Assembly: GCA_964019135.1 (NCBI GenBank) | Contig: OZ025256.1 | Location: 36,676,035-36,740,034, forward strand | Source: Arenicola marina | Taxonomy: Eukaryota; Annelida; Polychaeta; Arenicolidae | DNA: 64,000 bases | Reading direction: 5' to 3' | In this document: in pieces, positions 44,001 to 53,030 of the stretch | Layout of the letters: every line of letters begins with the position of its first letter | Numbering within the stretch: the stretch's first letter is position 1 | Notes under the pieces: generated by a model | The model's input: the letters and a program-made list of their open reading frames with translations, nothing else | Databases searched by the model: none | Told to the model about the DNA's origin: nothing | Position numbers and translations under genes: made by a program

Positions 44001-44185
44001 TGTCCCCGGGGGTGGTTGGCTGGTGTCCATGGGGGGTGGTTGGCTGGAGTCCCCGGGGGTGGTTGGCTGGTGTCCCGGGGGTGGTTGGCTGGTGTCGCCG
44101 GGGGTTATTGGCTGGTGTCCCGGGGGTGGTTGGCTGGTGTCCCCGTGGGTGGTGGGCTGGTGTCCCCGGGGGAGGTTAGCTCGGG
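41061..44185. repeat. 22/23-bp G/T-rich array, about 138 units
   Basis: The unit reads GGCTGGTGTCCCC followed by a run of three to six G and then GTGGTT. Length alternates between 22 and 23 bp mainly through the G-run. Common variants are GGTGGGCTGG for GGTTGGCTGG and GTCTCC or GTCCATGG for GTCCCCGG. Internal duplication is visible: GGTGGGAAGG occurs near 41527 and again 1,471 bp later, and the rare CCCGGGCAGG near 41992 and 43531 is offset by 1,539 bp. Long open frames on both strands reflect stop-free units. The plus strand is keto-rich (G/T). Confidence 0.97.
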
Positions 44186-45612
44186 GGTGGCCCGGGTACA
44201 CGGGACGGCTGTTGCAGGTGGGACTCTGAGCCTCGGGTGGGGGTTGCGGGGGTGTTGGGGGGGGGGGGGGGTGCAACCGCGGCCACTTTCACTTTCTAGT
44301 GACAAGACATTAAGTCAAGAAATTAAGATAATGCTCTTGGTCAGACAGCTCTTGCAATAGGCTTATTTCAGATACCATACAGCTTATCGGCAGGCGGGTT
44401 GCAGTCAAAACAGGATAACCCTGTTACCGCGCCGCCTGGCGGCACTGATCAAGCTGATAGGGGTGCGTGTGTTCGAGTGGTGTGTGTGTGGGGGGGGGGC
44501 AGGCGGTTGCGGGTGTCGCAGTGGTGGACTACCTCCACGTTATGTTCCGCGGGCAGCTAGGGAGGGGAGGGGGAGGGGGGTAGTGGAGCTGGCCGGCTGC
44601 TGAACAAAGGGGCGCACTGGGTAATAACAGTAAACGGGATGTGATCAGTCCACCAGGTGCAATAGGAATAGACTTGAGAGATGTTTGCTGGCATGACAAC
44701 CCGATCACTTCGTGGAGACCCAAGCCGCCGGTTAAATCGGTTAAGTTACGCCATGTTGTCACGTAAATCCAACATCCCTTACATCTTACCAAACGCAGTG
44801 TTGTCCTCTATGAGTTCGGTTTGATTGGACTTGAACTTTTTTCCTGTCAAATTTGATTAGAGTGAGTAACGCGTGCCAACACTCCGCAGATGTCTGTCTG
44901 TGGTCTCGTGACGCGCCGTGACTTGCGTTTAATCCCGTTGTTCTCTGACCAATTTCAGGTTTTGTTACTGCTGCCAATATAAAGACTATACAATTTCGTA
45001 TATTAATCTGATCTTCTTGTTGATGCAGGCTGTGCTCATGCAATCATAGCTGTGTGCAATACCTTATTGACACCTTTAACATATTAAGCCGTTATCTTAC
45101 CCCCAAACGTCAGTTACGGCTCGCTGGAATCCACAAATTCAGATAAGCGAAATTCAACTTCAACGGATGAACTTTGCAGACAGACAGACTTCCACTTAAT
45201 TAAGTTGAATACGCTGTGAGTAGCTATGTTATCAGGCTCTCTAGTTATTACCACAGGAGATGTGTGCCATCACTAAGATCGGTGAGGGCACTTCCGTTGC
45301 CTGGTGGTTATCGCGAGGGCGACATTCTCCTGCTCTCCATAACGGCCGCCTAGTGGCGCTGCAGTCGTTTGATGAAGTGGGCAGACCCATTGGGGCGCGA
45401 CAGACAGCAGACAAGCTGGAGAGAAAGTGGCGCCTTGGGGAGTTCCCCATGCCACACATTCTAATGGCTTGGTCTTTGTGTTTTTATGATGACACCGATT
45501 CAAACTCCCTCTGGCTGACCGGTGTCGTTGTCCGACTGAAGGCTGTCATGTAGGATGCCCTGTTGCCATGGATACCAGGGTACTGACCACCAGTAGGGCA
45601 TGGAGGAGACGC
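44186..45612. other. Unique region without a supported gene
   Basis: It begins with a GC-rich transition and a G-run of about 13 near 44250, then ordinary sequence. GCCGCCTGGCGGC at 44431-44443 and CCGCCTAGTGGCGC at 45346-45359 resemble CTCF-type sites. A 97-codon plus-strand frame at 45260-45553 has mixed composition but no recognised domain and no clear splice context. I see no RNA gene. Confidence 0.55.
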
Positions 45613-45978
45613 ACACTTAGTTGTTTGTGTAATATATTCGTGAATAAATGTTGGAGCACAAGTCTTTTCCCGACCAACCGTCCGCCATATCTGTTTTTGG
45701 CGGATACCGGTACCTGTGAATGCAACTTGGTTCCCCGCTTCGTTAGCATATGACTCTCCGCTAGAGGGCGTTTTCAGTCGCACACTTTGAAATTGAGGAC
45801 AAAAGCAGCGCCCTCTGCCATAGGTAATTCACGGTTACAAAGTTTAGGACCCAGGCTGCAAATGGTTCAAATGGTGACGGGACTCGCCAGATGGCGCTGC
45901 ATACGCATTGCGGTTGGTCAGGAAAATATTTATGCTCCAACATTTATTCGCGAATATATTACACAAATAATTAAGTGT
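45613..45978. mobile_element. Fold-back/MITE-like element with 68-bp inverted ends
   Basis: The arms at 45613-45680 and 45911-45978 are both 68 bp and reverse complements at 61 of 68 positions. They contain AATATATTCGTGAATAAAT and GACCAACCG. The interior of 230 bp has no transposase-like frame. It carries several AGRKGGCG motifs, including an inner inverted pair (AGAGGGCG near 45763, CGCCCTCT near 45809). Size and structure fit a non-autonomous DNA transposon or other fold-back element. I cannot identify the superfamily because no clear target-site duplication is visible. Confidence 0.7.
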
Positions 45979-47403
45979 TGACACACTTTCTTGATGTTAG
46001 AAGATAGAACAAGGTATATAGAATACATAAACACTATGATTGTACGCGCACACATTATGATAAAAGCTACAGTCGATTCCCTACTAAGGTCGAAGGATTT
46101 TAACATTGCTACCGGTGTGCCCCTAGAGAAGCGGGCTTGCCTGGGGGCACTTGCGCCAAGGAGGGGAGTTTGTCTTTTAATTTAATCGGATACACCGCCC
46201 GACTGCAGGGGACCGTTGAATTTCAGGGTCGGACAGCTCAGACTACTGGTTGTATGCCCGACGGGACAGGTGAAGATTTAGACTGCGTCTCTCGCTATTC
46301 AGCATTGTTCAGCAGCTACATTGAACAAACAACCTGCAGGCACTGATCAATGAGAACAATAACTGTACGGCAGCTTTCGTTTTTTGGTCCCGACAATATA
46401 ACATCGGAAAACTGTGCGCTCAGTCACAGGCGTTCGCTTTCCGGAACATCTTAGTATAAAGCAAAATACATAAGTTGTGTACTATAATCGGCGCGTTTAA
46501 TATCTGCCGCCTCACTTTCATAAATATTTTTGTCCGTGCACCATTTGCAGCCACGATTTATGTATTTATCTGCTCCATTACACGAGACTCTTGTGATTTT
46601 AACTTACTTGAAAACGTATCTTGTTGAATAACAGCACAACACGATAGTCTCTGGCATAAAGTATAGCAGAGGAAGAAGTGTGTTGACAGCCGCTTTTTTA
46701 TGACGTCATAAGGTGAAGGTCATATTACTGCGTTTTCATTGGTTACAAAAAGTAAGCCCACGGAAGAGTCTAATATCAGGCACTAGCAAAGGGGTCAGAG
46801 CATTATGTGCCCATGCAAAGTTTCCATACTCACAGTAATTTTATCATCTCAAACAAAAGCCATGCAAAAGGAATGAGTTTGTAGTTTCAATGTTCATATA
46901 TATAAGAGGAACTATGAACGCATGTAAGCTTAATTCAAATTACGGCTTGACATTGACACAACCTAACCCTCCTGCCCAAATACCAGCAATACTATCGTCC
47001 ACAGATATGACAGATGACAAGGTAAACAGAGCGACGGCCATAGCGGAACTTGTCTGCTTCGCTTGCGTGAAACTCATAATGTTGGCATCACATGAATTCT
47101 TTTGACAACAGGACTGTGAGTACGCCAAATTCTGTTGGGTCTTTGGTTCAAGTTGACAAATATAAACTAATTTTAGGCTTGTCAATAAAACATTTCGTGT
47201 CAAATTAGAACACGAGGCGGCAAATAGTTTCCATGCCGACTATAGTTATATCAACGTTGTTGCTTTTCAATTTGATAGGACGGGTACATTTTCAGGCGGG
47301 CAGGTCAATCTCAACACCACGTGTCCGACAGGACAGGCGACATACACAGTTAATGTCTGTCCCTGAAGTTGTCCAACTGCTGCCAGGTAAGTTACGCACC
47401 GTT
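45979..47403. other. Unique region, no supported gene
   Basis: AT-rich DNA with only short frames. Isolated motifs are a CRE-like TGACGTCATAAGGTGAA at 46701-46717, which resembles the sequence at 61964, and a TATA-box-like TATATATAAGAGG near 46897. Neither has a recognisable transcription unit beside it. A short hairpin (GTGCCCC...GGGGCAC) lies near 46117-46150. Confidence 0.5.
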
Positions 47404-47535
47404 AACGGAGTTGGTAACTTGTTTATAATTGAGTTTAAGGATTAAAAATAAATCATCGAAACTTTGACGAATTTACAAATTAGTCAAAAAAGACCCTCCT
47501 TCCTAAAATATCACATTTGGTGCCGCGACCAGCTT
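47404..47535 (+). mobile_element. LTR-retrotransposon fossil: LTR end plus primer-binding-like site
   Basis: A segment containing AATAAATCATCGAAACTTTG and ending AAAATATCACA is followed at once by TTTGGTGCCGCGACC. An LTR 3' end carries a polyadenylation signal and finishes in CA, with a tRNA-primer-binding site next to it. The TTGGTGCCG wording is most like BEL/Pao elements, from memory. A related LTR-like end lies at 48730-48952. No gag or pol is recognised, so this is a broken, old remnant. The family assignment is tentative. Confidence 0.4.
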
Positions 47536-47621
47536 GCTTTTCACGTGAGCGAGCGACAGGTGGCAAAATGGCGAGCGCACGCATTTAACCACGCTGAAAA
47601 TTATTTCACGTATTGGGCCAA

Positions 47622-47900
47622 TAAGTACCTTCTATACCGTCTTTCATTTGTGCAAATCGGCCGAATAATTTTCCCCGCTAAAAATTCCAAAAGTTTAACA
47701 TGGGACCCTATGGGAGCATTTTGGCGGGAATCAGGCCTCCTTAATTTCTCCATGAAGGGGACATGTCAGACAAACGACACCTTGCGTGAGAGATGACATT
47801 AGTATTTGGGCGTAAAATATTATATTGACCAAGGTCACACTTCCAAGGTCAAGATCACATCAAGGTCAAGGTTACGAATCATGTTTTCCCGCGTAACTTC
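47622..47900. repeat. Dispersed repeat, copy B
   Basis: This matches copy A at 38.46-39.10 kb in order and orientation, sharing CAAACGACACCTTGCG, GTATTTGGGCG, repeated AAGGTCAAG and TTTTCCCGCGTAACTT. Unlike copy A it has no minisatellite in the middle, so it shows the uninterrupted arrangement. An overlapping 110-codon frame (47464-47796) crosses from the LTR-like end into this repeat and is not credible as a gene. Confidence 0.75.
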
Positions 47901-48240
47901 GTTAATATTAGAGATTCGCGGTTTGTTTCAGAGTATTCTTTAGAGAGATGCGCAAAAGTAATGTGCCCTCAGATTTCATCTCACATTTATAGTTTTCGAG
48001 TTATTGGATCATCAATTTTGACATTGCCGAAAGTGCAAAAAAATCGCTGTGACTACATAAATGCAGGTAGATGACTCATATGTGGTGGAATACGTACCCA
48101 TGTTACTGACATCATGTATGCCAAATACCATCGAAATCGAACCAGTAGTTTGGACGCTGGCAAATAATCACACTTTAACGTGGCCAAGCCCATTATAAAG
48201 CCTCGATACGCCAAATGACTGACGGCGTGCCATGCTACCG

Positions 48241-48609
48241 TCATGAAATGGGCCTTAACATAGTCGAATTGGTCCCATAACCCCAATTTTCGTCTTCCTT
48301 CTCAACTTTTGCTTGACCGTCTAGTTTTTTTATCAAGTGGCTTTTCTGAAGCACTGGGTGACATGCTGGATCCATGTAGATCGGTAGGTCGGTGACGCAG
48401 TCCAGCATCAATCCCCAACTGTGAAGTAGAGGGCGGTTTACGTCACAGCCAGGTTGCCTCAGGTCTTCATGCGCCTGTTGCGCCTGGCGTGATAGAATAT
48501 TACGTTTTTTAGCAAACTTGAGTCGCCGACCACGGTGTGTCCTCACAGGGTAGTTGGCCAGGTACGGGCTGGAATCCAAGACAATGGGCTGCTTAGCAGG
48601 AGTTTTGGG
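48241..48609 (-). CDS. Unrecognised open frame, possible terminal exon
   Basis: A 122-codon minus-strand frame ends in TGA. It follows an acceptor-like ATTCCCCTACCAG on that strand, with an in-frame stop just upstream, so it would have to be an internal or terminal exon; there is no ATG at its start. The peptide has balanced composition, with a basic patch (THRGRRLKFAKKRN), then a region rich in Cys, Pro and Leu, and an acidic EKEDENWG near the end. I recognise no domain. Frames of this length are expected a few times by chance in this amount of unique DNA, and it lies between two LTR-like ends on the opposite strand. Coding status is doubtful. Confidence 0.18.
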   Translation of the reverse strand, partial: PKTPAKQPIVLDSSPYLANYPVRTHRGRRLKFAKKRNILSRQAQQAHEDLRQPGCDVNRPLLHSWGLMLDCVTDLPIYMDPACHPVLQKSHLIKKLDGQAKVEKEDENWGYGTNSTMLRPIS

Positions 48610-48729
48610 CTGGTAGGGGAATTACGTCCACAGTGTGTGTTGGTGTCAAGGTATCGCAGGGGGCGGATTTTGGTGAATTACTATCTGATAAGGGTTAAAA
48701 GTTACCAATGATTATGCATGTGGTTTATT

Positions 48730-48952
48730 TACGGAGTAGGCAAATAATTGAGTTTAAGGGTTTAAATAAATCATCGAAACTTTGACTACTGCGTTTCGCC
48801 TCATTGCCTTCGCCATCACGTGTTAAGCCAAGACCGTCTCGGAACGAACGCTCAGTTTAGGGTTGTCGAAGTTAAGTTTATAGATAGTAAAGTTAACACA
48901 ACGAGAGGTACAAATTAAAGTCAGAAAAGACCCACCTTCTTAAAATATCACA
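48730..48952 (+). mobile_element. Second LTR-like end of the same fossil family
   Basis: This shares with 47404-47515 the blocks ACGGAGT, ATAATTGAGTTTAAGG, AATAAATCATCGAAACTTTG, TACAAATTA and TTAAAATATCACA, and likewise ends in CA. The two copies differ in length and sequence, so both are old. No primer-binding-like sequence follows here. It could be the other LTR of one eroded element or an independent solo LTR. Confidence 0.4.
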
Positions 48953-49202
48953 ATACGACTTGGCAGGCCTGCAGTACTGACGTTATGACCGTGGGATATG
49001 CCGTATCTATTGCCACTACTGTCTAATTGAAGAATTGAGAAATAGCCATTCGCAAGGTGGCGCCGCTGTGCTAGCGGTCCTTATTGCTCACTGTAGGTGC
49101 TGTCACCGATGACTTTACATTGATGACCGTTGTTTTGATCTGTTATGATAACATTCATGTTGCGTAAACGAATCCAGTTGTCTTTCTAAATACGAAAATT
49201 GT
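48953..49202. other. Short unique spacer
   Basis: Nothing recognised apart from a GGTGGCGCCGCTGTGC motif near 49056, which resembles the CTCF-like wording seen at 44.4-45.9 kb. The 42-bp array starts at its right end. Confidence 0.5.
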
Positions 49203-51660
49203 GGACAACCCACCCACACGCCACGCCCCACGGCGCCACGGACAGGACAACCCACCCACACGCCACGCCCCACGGCGCCACGGACAGGACAACCCACCCA
49301 CACGCCACGCCCCACGGCGACACGGACAGGACAACCAACCCACACGCCACGCCCCACGGCGCCACGGACAGGACAACCCACTCTCACGCCACGCCCCACG
49401 GACAGGACAACCCACCCTCACGCCACGCCCCACGGCGCCACGGACAGGACAACCCACCCACACGCCACGCCCCACGGCGCCACGGACAGGACAACCCACC
49501 CACACGCCACGCCCCACGGCGCCACAGACAGGACAACCCACCGACACGCCACGCCCCACGGCGCCACGGACAGGACAACCCACCCACACGCCACGCCCCA
49601 CGGCGCCACGGACAGGACAACCCACCCACACGCCACGCCCCACGGCGCCACGGACAGGACAACCCACCCACACGCCACGCCCCACGGCGCCACGGACAGG
49701 ACAACCCACCCACACGCCACGCCCCACGGCGCCACGGACAGGACAACCCACTCTCACGCCACGCCCCACGGCGCCACGGACAGGACAACCCACCCACACG
49801 CAACGCCCCACGGACAGGACAACCCACCCACAAGCCACGCCCCACGGCGCCACGGACAGGACAACCCACCCACACGCCACGCCCCACGGCGCCACGGACA
49901 GGACAACCCACCCACACGCCACGCCCCACGGGCAGGACAACCCACCGACACGCCACGCCCCACGGCGCCACGGACAGGACAACCCACCCACAGGCCACGC
50001 CCCACGGACAGGACAACCCACCCACACGCCACGCCCCGCGCGCCACGGACAGGACAACCCTGCGACACGCCACGCCCCACGGCGCCACGGACAGGACAGC
50101 CCACCCTCACGCCACGCCCCACGCGCCACGGACAGGACAACCCACCGACACGCCACGCCCCACGGCGCCACGGACAGGACAACCCACCCACACGCCACGC
50201 CCCACGGCGACACGGACAGGACAACCAACCCACACGCCACGCCCCACGGCGCCACGGACAGGACAACCCACCCTCACCCCACGCCCCGCGGACAGGACAA
50301 CCCACCCACGCGCCACGCCCCGCGGCGCCACGGACAGGACAACCCACCCACACGACACGCCCCACGGCGCCACGGACAGGACAACCCACCCACACGCCAC
50401 GCCCCACGGCGCCACGGACAGGACCACCCACCCACACGCCACGCCCCACGGCGCCACGGACAGGACAACACACCCACACGCCACGCCCCACGGCGCCACG
50501 GACAGGACAACCCACCCTCACCCAACGCCCCACGGACAGGATAACCCACCCTCACGCCACGCCCCACGGCGCCACGGACAGGACAACCCACTCTCACCCC
50601 ACGCCCCCCGGACAGGACAACCCACCCACACGCCACGCCCCACGGCGCCACGGACAGGACAACCCACCCTCACCCCACGCCCCACGGACAGGATAACCAA
50701 AAAATCACGCCACGCCCCACGGCGCCACGGACAGGACAACCCACCCACACAACACAAGCCCCACGGACAGGATAACCCACCGACACGCCACGCCCCACGG
50801 CGCCACGGACAGGACAACCCAGCGACAGGCCACGCCCCACGGCGCGACGGACAGGACAACACAGCGACACGCCACGCCCCACGGCGCCACGGACAGGACA
50901 ACCCACCCACACGACACGCCCCACGGCGCCACGGACAGGACAACCCAGCGACACGCCACGCCCCACGGCGCCACGGACAGGACAACACAGCGACACGCCA
51001 CGCCCCACGGCGCCACGGACAGGACAACCCACCCACACGCCACGCCCCACGGACAGGACAACCCACCCACAAGCCACGCCCCACGGCGCCACGGACAGGA
51101 CAACCCACCCACACGCCACGCCCCACGGCGCCACGGACAGGACAACCCACCCACACGCCACGCCCCACGGGCAGGACAACCCACCGACACGCCACGCCCC
51201 ACGGCGCCACGGGCAGGACAACCCACCGACACGCCACGCCCCACGGCGCCACGGACAGGACAACCCACCCACAGGCCACGCCCCACGGACAGGACAACCC
51301 ACCCACACGCCACGCCCCGCGCGCCACGGACAGGACAACCCAGCGACACGCCACGCCCCACGGCGCCACGGACAGGACAACCCACCCTCACGCCACGCCC
51401 CACGCGCCACGGACAGGACAACCCACCGACACGCCACGCCCCACGGCGCAACGGACAGGACAACCCACCCACACGCCACGCCCCACGGCGACACGGACAG
51501 GACAACCAACCCACACGCCACGCCCCACGGCGCCACGGACAGGACAACCCACCCTCACCCCACGCCCCGCGGACAGGACAACCCACCCACGCGCCACGCC
51601 CCACGGCGCCACGGACAGGACAACCCACCCACACGCCACGCCCCACGGAGAGGACAACCC
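49203..51660. repeat. 42-bp C/A-rich array, about 60 units
   Basis: The unit reads GGACAGGACAACCCACCC, then ACACGCCACGCCCCAC, then GGCGCCAC. A 34-bp form lacks the last 8 bp and a 40-bp form reads CCCCACGCGCCAC. Because 34 and 40 are not multiples of three, the long open frames (up to 855 codons on plus) keep changing register, arguing against a protein. A block of short-unit and variant order near 49.8-50.3 kb recurs near 51.0-51.6 kb; CACGGGCAGGACAACC appears near 49928 and 51170. The plus strand is amino-rich (C/A). Confidence 0.97.
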
Positions 51661-51870
51661 ACCCACACCGGAGGGAGGGGGGTGGTCGGAGCGTGGGCGC
51701 GGTCCGGCTGGTGCAAGGGGGCGGCTCGGAGGAAGTGGGGCGCGGTTCGGTGGGTACGGGGGGTGAGGTCCGGGGGGATGTACGGGTGCGATCCGGTGGG
51801 TGCGAGGGTGCGGCTTGGGGATAGCGGGGATGTGGACCGGGAAGGGGGAGGGGGAGGCGTTGCGGGGTTT
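51661..51870. repeat. Degenerate GC-rich minisatellite
   Basis: Imperfect units of about 20-23 bp contain GGTGCGGTCCGGT-like wording (GCGCGGTCCGG, GGCGCGGTTCGG, GGTGCGATCCGG). It directly abuts the 42-bp array with no unique spacer. Confidence 0.65.
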
Positions 51871-52137
51871 GGATGCGCGGGAAACACTCGATAAATCCCG
51901 GTTCATTTTCTCCGGTTGCTCATAAAAGCGGACAACGAAACACTTGTATTGTCACAGCCATGACAGACGCAGATACAATGTTAATGCCGTGATGCTCAAT
52001 CAATCATTTTCATAGGAAGCATTATTATCTCTGTGTAGAGCCAAATATTAAATTAACTCCTATGAACTGAGAACGTGTTTTGCCTTTGGCGGCCGTGAAT
52101 GAATTCATGCGACGCATTCGGTAAACATCTGGTGTGT
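51871..52137. other. Unique spacer
   Basis: Ordinary AT-balanced DNA between two arrays. No gene, RNA or regulatory site is recognised. Confidence 0.6.
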
Positions 52138-52684
52138 GTTCTGCGCTAGCTGTGTCGGAGCCGTGTGAATGTGTGTCTGGTTCTCCGCTAGCTGTGTCGG
52201 AGCCGTGTGAATGTGTGTCTGGTTCTCCGCTAGCTGTGTCGGAGCCGTGTGCATGTGTGTCTGGTTCTCCGCTAGCTGTGTCGGAGCCGTGTGAATGTGT
52301 GTCTGGTTCTCCGCTAGCTGTGTCGGAGCCGTGTGCATGTGTGTCTGGTTCTCCGCTAGCTGTGTCGGAGCCGTGTGAATGTGTGTCTGGTTCTCCGCTA
52401 GCTGTGTCGGAGCCGTGTGAATGTGTGTCTGGTTCTCCGCTAGCTGTGTCGGAGCCGTGTGAATGTGTGTCTGGTTCTCCGCTAGCTGTGTCGGAGCCGT
52501 GTGAATGTGTGTCTGGTTCTCCGCTAGCTGTGTCGGAGCCGTGTGCATGTGTGTCTGGTTCTCCGCTAGCTGTGTCGGAGCCGTGTGAATGTGTGTCTGG
52601 TTCTCCGCTAGCTGTGTCGGAGCCGTGTGAATGTGTGTCTGGTTCTCCGCTAGCTGTGTCGGAGCCGTGTGAATGTGTGTCTGG
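52138..52684. repeat. 42-bp G/T-rich array of 13 units
   Basis: The unit reads CTGTGTCGGAGCCGTGTG, then AATGTGTGTCTGG, then TTCTCCGCTAG. It is unrelated in sequence to the flanking 42-bp family despite equal length. The units are identical except at one position, GTGAATG or GTGCATG; the order is A A C A C A A A A C A A A. The last unit is cut off after GTGTGTCTGG, where the other 42-bp family resumes. Stop-free in the frame giving SEPCECVSGSPLAV, but nothing indicates translation. Confidence 0.97.
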
Positions 52685-53030
52685 CCCCTCGGCGCCACGG
52701 ACAGGACAACCCACCCACACGCCACGCCCCACGGGCAGGACAACCCACCGACACGCCACGCCCCACGGCGCCACGGACAGGACAACCCAGCGACACGCCA
52801 CGCCCCACGGCGCCACGGACAGGACAACCCACCCACAGGCCACGCCCCACGGACAGGACAACCCACCCACACGCCACGCCCCACGCGCCACGGACAGGAC
52901 AGCCCAGCGACACGCCACGCCCCACGGCGCCACGGACAGGACAACCCACCCTCACGCCACGCCCCACGCGCCACGGCCAGGACAACCCACCGACACGCCA
53001 CGCCCCACGGCGCCACGGACAGGACAACCC
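52685..53030. repeat. Second patch of the C/A-rich 42-bp array
   Basis: About eight units of the 49.2-kb family, including the GGGCAGG variant and the 34- and 40-bp unit forms, in an order like that near 49.9-50.2 and 51.15-51.45 kb. It is bounded sharply by CCCCTCGGCGCC on the left and by ACCCAGGGTGTCC on the right, where the 13-bp array begins. It most likely derives from the main array by local duplication. Confidence 0.95.

Noticed and set aside
41066-44276. Glycine/tryptophan/valine-rich and Pro/Thr/His-rich frames up to 814 codons
   Set aside because: Same cause, the 22/23-bp unit. Unit length is not a multiple of three and varies, so no protein register could be maintained.
46897-46910. 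TATA box (TATATATAAGAGG)
   Set aside because: No recognisable transcript or coding sequence follows; AT-rich DNA gives such matches often.
49155-51766. An 855-codon frame of Thr/His/Pro repeats
   Set aside because: 34-bp and 40-bp unit variants shift the register repeatedly, with no selection for frame.
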